From Chionomys nivalis (lineage: Eukaryota > Chordata > Mammalia > Rodentia > Cricetidae), in the NCBI RefSeq assembly GCF_950005125.1, contig NC_080087.1, positions 136,332,144 to 136,396,143 on the forward strand: a stretch of 64,000 nt of DNA, read 5' to 3'. Position numbers and translations under genes: made by a program. The notes under the pieces are model-generated. The model did not search any database and was not told where the DNA came from. It saw only the letters and a list, made by a program, of their open reading frames with translations. Below are positions 56,101 through 64,000 of the stretch, one piece after another (the first letter of the stretch is position 1; every line of letters begins with the position of its first letter).

Positions 56101-57540
56101 ATAAACAATAAGCCAACAGCCAATATCAATCTAAATGGAGAGAAACTCCCAGTGATTCCACTGAAATCAGGAACAAGACAAGGTTGTCCACTCTCTCCAT
56201 AGTCAATATAGTTCTTGAGGTCCTAGCTAGAACAATAAGACACCAAAAGGAGACCAAGGGGATACAAATCAGAAAAGAAAAAGTCAAACTCTCACTGTTT
56301 GCTTATGATATGACAGTTTACATAAGCAATCCAAAAAATTCTACCAAGGAACTTCTACAGCTTTCAGTAATGTAGCAGGATACAGGATTAACTCAAAATA
56401 ACCAGTAGCTCTCCAGTACACAGATGACAAAAGGGCTGGAGAAGAAATTAGAGAAAAAAACACCCTTCACAATAGCCACAAATAGTATAAAATACCTCAG
56501 AGTAACTCTGACCAGACAAGTGGAAGACTTGTATGACAAGAACTTTAAATCTCTGAAGAAAGAAATTGAAGAAGACACCACAAAGTGGAAAGATCTCCCA
56601 TGCTCTTGGGTAGGCAGAATTAACACAGTAAAAATGGCAATCTTACCAAAAGCAACCTACAGATTCAATGCAATGCCCATCAAAATCCCAGCAAAATTCT
56701 TCACAGACCTCGAAAGAACAGTACTCAACTTCATATGGAAAAGCAAAAAAACCCAGGATAGTCAAAACAATCCTGTAAAATAAACGAACTACTGGAGACA
56801 TCACAGTCCCTGACTTCAAACTCTACTATAGAGCTACAGTACTGCAAACAGCCTGGTATTAACATAAGAACAGACAGAAGGACCAATAGAACCGAATAGA
56901 AGGCCCGGACATTAATCCACACTCCTTCAAACACCTGATTTTTGATAAAGAAGCAAAAAGTATCAAATAGAAGAAAAGATAGCATATTTAACAAATGGTG
57001 CTGGCATAACTAGATAGCAACATGTAGAAGAATGAAAATAGACTGATATCTATCACCATGCACAAAACTCAAGTCCAAATGGATCAAAGACCTCAAGATA
57101 AAGCCAGTCACACTGAACCTAACAGAAGAGAAAGTGGGAAGTACACTTGAACGCACTGGCACAGAAGACCACTTCCTAAATATAACCCCAGTAGCACAGA
57201 CACTGAGAGAAACAATTAATAAATGGAACCTCCTGAAACTGAAAAGCTTCTGTAAAGCAAAGGGTATGGTCAACAAGACAAAACGACAACCTACAGAATG
57301 GGAAAAAAATCTTCACTTAACCCCATTTCAGACAGAGGTCTGATCTCTAAAATAGACAAAGAACTCAAGAAATTGGTCATCAAAAAAACACATAATCCAA
57401 TTTAAAAAAAATGGATTTCAGACCTAAACAGAGAATCAACAGAGGAATCTATAATGGCTGAAAGACACTTAAGAAAATGTTCAAAATCTTTAGTCATCAG
57501 ATAAATACAAATCAAAACAATACTGAGATTTCATCTTTTT
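53157..57540 (+). pseudogene. L1 ORF2 remnant, split by a young L1
   Basis: Open stretches cover endonuclease (53,157-53,654), then after the insert, RT (55,732-56,375) and later domains (56,424-57,343). Frames change at several points and RT catalytic Asp codons near 56,305 are altered (FAYD-like). Non-functional. Confidence 0.8.
53655..55153 (+). mobile_element. Young 5'-truncated L1 with 11-bp target duplication
   Basis: About 1.5 kb: the last third of ORF2 (open from the insertion point to the stop at 54,516), 3' UTR, G-rich tract and A-rich tail. Duplication AAGAAGCTGGA at 53,644-53,654 and 55,154-55,164. The overlap with the copy at 10,769-11,865 shows very few differences by eye. Confidence 0.92.
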
Positions 57541-58255
57541 TTATTCCCCAGAGAACTTAGACAACAATGAGGACACTAAGAGAAACTTACATAGATCTAA
57601 TCTACACAGGAAGTAGAAAAAGACAAGATCTCCTGAGTAAACTGGGAACACGGGGCTCTCAGGGGAGGGTTGAAAGGGGGAGGGGAGAGACAGGAAGGGG
57701 AGCAAAGAAAAATGTAGAGCTCAATAAAAATCAATTAAAAACTGTAAAAAACCATTATGTCCAAGGATGAGATGTTATCCTTACTGCACAGACTTCAAAC
57801 TTGAAATCCTCAAGGAGGGTATTAAAACAAAACACTGGACAAGGCAGTAGTAAAAAAAAAATTTAAAAAGATTAAAAAATTTATCAAAATTGTTGAGCAG
57901 GGACAAAAGTTACAAAATTTAGCCCCATTAGTATATACCAAACTCCTGGATGGCTTACCCAGAGTTCTAACTGCCTATCCAGTGATCTCCTTGGAAAGAC
58001 CATCTGGCACCAAATACCTTAAGGTAGTCAAAAAATATAAATGGAACCCATTCATATGGGTGATCTAAAAGAAATTAAATAAGCAATCATTTCTTACAGC
58101 CCACATTCACCCTTTGTTAGGAAAATGGTCAAAACATGGGCTTCAAGCAATAAGGCTACCCCATAAGCTCGGCTTCAGATAATCTCAGTGGTCCTAAAAG
58201 ATAGACCGCAGCTTCTCTAAAAAGTTTATTTGAAAAAAAGACAAAAAAATTTTTT

Positions 58256-58372
58256 GAATGTTTTCGAGACAGGGTTTCTCCGTAGCTTTTGGTTCCTGTC
58301 CTGGAACTAGCTCTTGTAGACCAGGCTGGTCTCAAACTCACAGAGATCTGCCTGCCTCTGCCTCCCGAGTGC
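58256..58372 (-). mobile_element. Reverse B1 SINE in ERV
   Basis: TTTTCGAGACAGGGTTTCTC through TGCCTCCCGAGTGC. Flanking AAGACAAAAAAATTTTTT and AAGACAAAAATTTTTT form a near-perfect duplication differing only in A-run length. Confidence 0.88.
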
Positions 58373-58707
58373 AAGACAAAAATTTTTTAACAAAAGAAAA
58401 AGCAAAAGAACTTGAGATCTTGAGAACTTTGATTCCCAAGATCAAATTCTTGGCGAGGGTTCTTACTCTGAACCTAAGGACCAGGCTCTTTACGACAAAT
58501 ACACCTTATCCCTATGCAGCACAGCAGCCTTAAATTCTTGAGACAGGATTCTGACACCAAAAAAGAAAAAAATATATATTAGAATTAAACAGGGTCAGAG
58601 AAAACCTTTTAGTGGCTTTTTTCAAAGGCTGGACAAATAGGAGTAACAGAACCAGAAGATGGATATATACTTATTAAATCTTTGGCTTTTAAAAATGCCA
58701 ACTTAGA

Positions 58708-58755
58708 GAGGCAGGCAGATCTCTGTGAGTTCGAGTCCAGCCTGGTAAAAAAAAA
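58708..58755 (+). mobile_element. Very short B1-derived retroposon
   Basis: Only GAGGCAGGCAGATCTCTGTG, GAGTTCGAGTCCAGCCTGG (overlapping pieces of the B1 middle) and an A tail. Flanked by AAAAATGCCAACTTAGA at 58,691-58,707 and 58,756-58,772, so it is a real insertion. Confidence 0.88.
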
Positions 58756-60410
58756 AAAAATGCCAACTTAGAATGGAAAACGATCCTTGGGCCTCTAAAG
58801 GTCAGATCAGCACCAATGGATGAATGGATCTGCATATAATGAATGTTGAGATATTTGACTATAATAATAAATTGGGTAGGGGATGTGATTTCCGATGGTA
58901 TGATGAAACAGCAAAATGCTAAATGTTTTAATTGTGATAAAAATAGAATATCTGAGAAGGGATTTTAGACAAGAAATTCCTAGAAATAATATTTACTATA
59001 GAAATGGCAAGAATATGAGGACTCAGCCTTCGGGTGTCTGTAGGAGGTGTGGCAAAGGCTGACACTGGACCAATAAATGTAGGTTGACAAAGGACAGACA
59101 AGACAATCCGATACCATCGGAGAACTCTCTTGGGGGCCTCTCACAGGTCCAATGGTCCAATCTTTCCAATGTTTGTGGAAAACATGTCCCACAAAAAATT
59201 TTAAAAATCCAGTGCCCACTGTAAAAAACCACAGTGGTCTGAATGATAAAATAGATGTGGAGGATAAATCAAAAACTCTAGTAGTAAATAAAATACATAT
59301 ATTCTGGCAACTTTTATAAATAATCAAAGACCAAAGCTAAAAATGTAAATGGCATTGTTACTGAGGGCTTGATAGACATGGGTGCGGATGTAAATATTAT
59401 TACTCCAGAATCTTGGCATCTGAATTGGCCTCATCAAGAGGCAGATATTCAGTTCCTAGGAATTAAAACCCTATCTCAAGTAAAACAATGCATGAAATAG
59501 GGTAGAAAGAAAAAAAGTGAAGACTGAGACTATATGTAGCTAATACTGCAATGAATTTATGGGGTTGTGACCTGTTACAGCAATGAAATATTGAGGTTAA
59601 CATTCCTGCAGTGCCAAAAACTTATGTTTCTGGGAAAGATATGATAAGGTATTAAAGACAAAGGTCATCAGCCATTCACGCTGTACAAGAACACAAAACA
59701 ACTAGCAAACCTTCAGAGGTTCTAATGGCCCTGCCTTTAAAATGGTTAACTGAGAAACCAATATGGGTTAAACAATGGCCTCTAACAAAAAGCTTTAAAA
59801 CAGTTGGTACATGAGAAACTAGATGCTCAACATATTAAAAATTCTACTATTCCTTAAAATTCTCCTGTATTTGTTGTTAAAAAGAAATCTGAAAAACGGA
59901 AAATGGTAATAGATCTTAAAGCTGTCAACAAGGTTATTAAACCTATGGGCCCTCTATAATCTGAAATTCCTCTGCCTTGTCTGTTACCAAAAGGATTTAA
60001 AAGATTTCTTCACTATACCTTTACAAAAAAGGACTGAAAAAAATTTGCCTTCACAGTGCCTACTTATAATAATTCTCAGCCTACTAGGAAATACCAATGG
60101 ACCATCTTCCCACAGAGAATGTTCAATAGCCCCACCCTATGCCAAAACTTTGTTAGTCATTGAAAATAATATGTAAGCAATTTTATAAGTCTGTAATTTA
60201 CCATTACATGGATGACATTTTGTTATCTGATTCCAATGCAGATACCTTAAAAAGAATGTTTCAAGAGGTTAAAAAGAAAAACAAACAAACAAAATTGCCT
60301 AAATGGGGATTACAAATTGCTCCTAAAAAGATTCAAAGAGGAGATTCTGTCAATTACTTAGGTTACAAAATAGGAAATTTGTTTTTTCTCCATGCCTATT
60401 TTGTCTAAAT

Positions 60411-61964
60411 TGTATTTTTATTGAATATATGTCTTTATAAATAATGTTTAAGTTTTCCACAATAAACATTAGATTTTTCTACAGATCCCTTTCCTCCAAT
60501 AATCTTTAAAGTTTCCAGGAAGAAGATGTGGCCCCATAGCAATGACTCCACCTGTTTAAGATAAAATCATGATGCTGACAGCGCTAAAATAAAGATTGTT
60601 TTTTGGGGGTACTAGCTCCTAACACGGCGCACCTTCTCACAACACTCTGGTCAGAACTTCAAAGAAAAACTTTGAAAACCCTATCAACTACTCAGAAATC
60701 ATTTGCAATTATACTAGACAATAATCTAAAGAAAAAAAAAAGAAAAAATTGAATGGGATAACAGGTAATTTAATGTGAACTTATCCATATTAATAATAAT
60801 CATAGTGAGTAATAAAGTAAAAACTTGTGAACTATTATTTATGGACAATTTACATTTGTATAGATTGTTATATATTAATACAAGTTCACATTATATTTGT
60901 TACTTCTGTTTACAATATTTGTACACCTATACAAAGTTATTTCATCAGATTGTATGCATACATGTTTCTACCTTTTTAAGACATTTTGTATATTGATACA
61001 ATTTTGGTATACATTTATCATATTACAATATATATTCCTACCTCTCATCAAGATATTTATACATTGTTTACATTTTGAGGTCATTGTCTTCCTTTATTGC
61101 AAAGTTGTTTAAATGTTGTTTAATATTCTGATATAAAGTCTTAGTCTTTAAGTTATAAAGGTATAAAGTATAATATGTCAATAGTTATTCAAGTTTGTTA
61201 TACATATAGTCAGATTAATTAAGTTCTTTAGATACATAGAAATTATAGTGTGCATCGATAGGTAATTTTCAACCACTTCAAGGATCTGTAGAACATGGCA
61301 TTTAAATAACTTAGGTTTCCATTGATGTGAGACACGATTGCTCCTGACAGCACTGATCTACTCCCAAGAGAATGTTAAACAGCAAAGACATGCCACTTGG
61401 AGCTTGTTTCCTTCTTGGCACAATTGGTCTTTGGTCAAGGAATTGCCCATTCATCAACCACTGACAAAGTACATGGTGTAGAGCAGGACACAAGAAAAAA
61501 GACTGCCAAACCTTGCCAAAATAGGGTAAGATGGTTCTAAAAATTTTCCTACCTCTGAAAATGGTCTGTCAGTTACATTAGGCCTCGGCCAAAGTTGGTT
61601 GCTTCAACATTGCAAATGAGACTTTGAGGAAGCAGGTAGCCAGTTGCCTCTATCATATACTGCACATTTTGGAAGCTGCTTGCATTTCCTGCCTACTCAA
61701 GTAATATTATCTCCCTTCTCAGGCCTTCAAGAGGGTTGAAGATTAGATAGTTGTAGTTATCTTCCTCTTATGATTTAGCCAAACCATTTCCAATGCAAGA
61801 CTTAGACTCTTGAGGATAGAATGTTCATTAAAACATTTAGCATGTGTTCCTTGTTTAATACTGTTTATGTGGGTTGTGAGCACAATTTTATAATTGATAT
61901 CTGTTCCTAGTGTATATAATTTGTATTGGGTTTGGAACACTCTTATTTAGACAAAACGGGGCGG
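60411..61964 (+). other. ERV non-coding module between pol and 3' LTR
   Basis: About 1.5 kb without coding potential, similar over much of its length to 33,480-35,356 and partly to 18,990-20,109 and 63,640-64,000. It contains the ~68-bp repeat units (60,869, 60,919, 60,986, 61,055) and a shared block with TGAGACACGATTGCTCCTGA near 61,327. It occupies the place of env. Confidence 0.7.
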
Positions 61965-62273
61965 TGATGGGGAATCTTTGAAGGCTGGACCAGGTTAGGG
62001 CATGAAATTTAGAGTAGCTGGAGAAAACTGCAAGCCTGCTCAGGGATCTCCCTCCCTCCCTCCCTCCCTCTCTCTCCCCCTCCCCCTCCCTCCCTCCCTC
62101 TCTCCCTCCCTCCCCCCCTCTCATTCCCATATAACACAGCTGAGGTGAAACTTTTTGTTCCTGTTTTGTGAGTTTGCCCTTATAATAAAGAAAAATATAA
62201 TTGGTATCGCATAAGAAAAAAATAATTGGTATATCATGAAATTAGCCTGGGATTCCTTGACAACGTATTAACA
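61965..62273 (+). repeat. 3' LTR of the provirus, with (CCCT)n expansion
   Basis: TGATGGGGAATCTTTGAAGG to GTATTAACA. It is longer than the 5' LTR because of a CCCT/CTCC-rich tract (62,049-62,118) and a short internal duplication of the AATTGGTAT region. Confidence 0.75.
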
Positions 62274-62870
62274 ACGTATTAAGAGAAACTTTGTCATAAA
62301 GCCTCTTACTTACAGAGAAAAGGTGTGGGCCCTAAGCATATTAAGTATATACTCTAGGACTGAGCTAGATCCCATCCTTTTACATAATCTTTAAAATGTT
62401 AAACCATGAAAGGTATTACAGTAAAACAAACAAACAAGCAAAACCCCCACCTTTAAATGACTTAAACAGCCTTGAAGATTTGAATTTCAGAACAATAATA
62501 TGAATTTGTTTTTCTAATAAGTGAACCTCTAAGTGCTTAAAGTGATTTCCCTTAAAACAAAAATAAAACCCTTATATTAAGTGGCAAGTAAAATCAGAAA
62601 TCAGACTATAAAGCCTGAAATAAACTTAACAAGGATTATAATAATTCAAGGAACATTCCCAAGACCAGAAAAGTGGAGAATATAGTACTTCAGGGTGGAG
62701 ATCAGAAGTTAGGGTGATGATCACGTCACATTATATAATTAACTATGTGTCTGGTATGTTAAACAGATAACTCAAAATACTTAGAACCACTAAATGAGCT
62801 ACTTATTATTATGTATATGAGCATAATCAGATGAAACTACAGTCAGGACAGTGGGTAAGAACTGATATAA
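62274..62870. other. Upstream intron, unclassified
   Basis: AT-rich sequence to the right of the provirus; nothing recognised. Confidence 0.5.
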
Positions 62871-62874
62871 GGAG

Positions 62875-63070
62875 ATAGACGGGCAGTTCAGCAGTTATAA
62901 GCACCAATTGCAATTCCAGAGAAACTGGGGCTCCATTCCCAGAATCCACATGGCAGCTCAGAACTATCTGTAACTTCAGGTCCAGAGGATCTAACACCCC
63001 CACACAGACATATATTCAGACAAAACACCAATGCACATAAAAATTAACAAATCTTTAAAAGAAAGAGAGA
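62875..63070 (+). mobile_element. B2-type SINE, diverged
   Basis: GACGGGCAGTTCAGCAGTTA, TCCATTCCCAGAATCCACAT, GGTCCAGAGGATCTAACACC and an A-rich tail with AAAACACCAATGCACATAA. Confidence 0.8.
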
Positions 63071-63394
63071 ACAAACATAAAACCTAGGTTAATGATCACA
63101 AGAAATAAAACAGAACTCTATAGCCACACATATTGGGAAAACAAGTTCCATACTGGCAAGGTAACCACATGTGAAAAATACTCATATTATGGATAGTTAT
63201 AAACTAACTAAATAGCAAATATGATTATTTTATTAATAAATAGCTATGCTGGGAAACTTAATTATTTAAGCTCAATAACCATACTATACACTCTCAACAC
63301 CAGCAGTAAGATCCCCTCTAATCCCAACAATGTGACCCTCTTTTAACCAAGGCTGTAAATAGTGTGCAGCTCCTTCATCAATGTAATTTTTTTG

Positions 63395-63525
63395 GTGATT
63401 TTGTTTTTGTTTTTGTTTTGAGACAATCTCACTGCATAGCCGTGGTTAGCCTGGAACTGGCAATGTATAACAGGCGGGTGCCATCTGAGTGCTGGGACTA
63501 AAGATATACACTACCATGTAAAGTC
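63395..63525 (-). mobile_element. Reverse B1 SINE, diverged
   Basis: TTTTGAGACAATCTCACTGC, GCCTGGAACTGGCAATGT and GAGTGCTGGGACTAAAGATA. Confidence 0.75.
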
Positions 63526-63639
63526 ATCAATAGCTTTTAAAATCCTGCAGTATCCATAAGGAGTTTGTATGTAAATTTATCAGCAAATTATAAGAAGGTG
63601 AGCTATTTTTGTAAACTACTTGACAGGTGTTAGGCTTTA

Positions 63640-64000
63640 TACACTTTTGATATAGATATAAATAATTTGCTCTGGTATGGATCTTGATTTATTGATACAA
63701 ATTTAAGATCAATTTTGTTATATGTAGATTTCTGCTCTTGATTAAGGATTTGTGATTATGTAGCTCATTTAAAAAATTTAATGTATCATTAAGAAATATA
63801 GGTTAATAGATAGTCATCTATTATATAGTCAAGATTGTAGCCATGTTATTTAGGTTTTTATAGGTTAATAGATAGTCATCTATTATATAGTCAAGATTGT
63901 AGCCATGTTATTTAGGTTTTCTTCAAACCTTTCAGAGACCTTCAGAATATGGCATTTAAAATGTTTTAAGAACTTAAGACTTTTCATGACAGTGAGACAC
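63640..64000 (+). mobile_element. ERV interior fragment running off the window
   Basis: Closely similar to the interior of the provirus at 17,096 (its 19,170-19,500 part): GATATAGATATAAATAATTT, TTGATTTATTGATACAAATT and GGCATTTAAAATGTTTTAAG. No LTR is seen here. It contains a perfect 62-bp tandem duplication at 63,797-63,920. Confidence 0.75.

Larger units (their letters stand above)
51070..57765 (+). mobile_element. Old full-length L1 inserted in the provirus
   Basis: A 5' UTR of ~58-bp degenerate tandem units (51,080-51,650, with TCTGGGACCTC and GAGCCAGG-type motifs), ORF1 remnants (51,820-52,860), ORF2 remnants (52,900-53,654 and 55,165-57,540) and a 3' UTR ending near 57,765. ATTATGTTCAAGATCC before it resembles ATTATGTCCAAGGATG after it, a likely target duplication in ERV sequence. 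ORF2 has internal deletions, including one near 52,965 in the endonuclease part and one near 57,540 that removes the Cys-rich end. Same L1 type as 9,431-16,086. Confidence 0.8.
57766..60410 (+). pseudogene. ERV gag-protease-RT remnant (class II, betaretrovirus-like)
   Basis: Fragments occur in retroviral order on the plus strand. A nucleocapsid zinc-knuckle pattern (C-X2-C-X4-H-X4-C) is at 59,039-59,080, broken by a stop within it. A protease active-site region is at about 59,366-59,420, where the Thr of the usual Asp-Thr-Gly is Met. RT sequence runs from about 59,860, with the YMDD catalytic motif at 60,205-60,216, and is truncated near 60,410. RNase H and integrase are missing. Two B1 pieces interrupt it. 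Stops and frameshifts throughout rule out a product. Confidence 0.75.
49996..62273 (+). mobile_element. Decayed class II ERV provirus, interrupted by L1 and B1 elements
   Basis: 5' LTR 49,996-50,235 (240 bp, TGATGGGGAATC...CAACA), leader and short gag-like pieces to about 51,069, an L1 insertion (51,070-57,765), then continuing gag, protease and RT remnants (57,766-60,410), a non-coding module (60,411-61,964), a purine tract AAAACGGGGCGG at 61,953-61,964 and a 3' LTR from 61,965 to about 62,273. The LTRs share TGATGGGGAATCT, GGCTGGACCAGGTTAGGG-like, GTTCCTGTTTTGTGAGTTTG and AATATAATTGGTAT blocks. All frames are broken. I found no convincing flanking duplication. Confidence 0.8.

Noticed and set aside
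1..64000. tRNA, rRNA or snRNA genes
   Set aside because: No cloverleaf genes or snRNA-like sequences were recognised. tRNA-like signals are limited to SINE heads and retroviral primer-binding sites.

Overview
This is vertebrate nuclear DNA from a muroid rodent, most likely a cricetid (vole, hamster or deer-mouse relatives). I infer this from B1, B2 and B4 (ID-B1 fusion) SINEs, a URR1-like hAT element, rodent L1s and abundant short class II LTR elements resembling the mys/mysTR group. There are no bacterial-type genes, operons or CRISPR arrays. Only one host gene is present.

Host gene: seventeen consecutive internal coding exons of Nbeal1 (neurobeachin-like 1, a BEACH-family scaffold protein) lie on the minus strand between 49,567 and 16,356. 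All have AG/GT borders and compatible phases. Together they give 3,257 coding bases, about 1,085 codons, without a stop. They cover part of the N-terminal helical region, the concanavalin-A-like lectin domain, the armadillo-like region and an acidic Ser-rich linker. The start codon and earlier exons lie beyond 64,000. The PH-BEACH and WD40 exons lie to the left of position 1.

Layout: 1-6,656 is a nearly complete L1 (left edge cut by the window) with both ORFs open, antisense to Nbeal1. 7,150-16,210 is a nested stack: an ancient L1 interrupted by a DNA-transposon-like repeat, a solo LTR and a full-length decayed L1, which itself carries a young truncated L1. 17,040-20,575 is a second stack: a B1 split by a gag-pol-deleted provirus, whose 5' LTR is split by a smaller inverted provirus remnant. 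20,895-49,567 holds most of the Nbeal1 exons in introns rich in SINEs, L1 3' ends, MIR relics and LTR pieces (29,029, 32,785, 41,778). 49,996-62,273 is a decayed class II provirus interrupted by an old L1 that carries another young L1. 62,274-64,000 is intron with SINEs and a further ERV fragment.

I see no new enzymatic or defence system. The most interesting items are the coding-intact L1 with 267-bp promoter monomers, the datable nested insertions with readable target-site duplications, and a conserved non-coding module with a ~68-bp repeat that occupies the env position in the ERV family.
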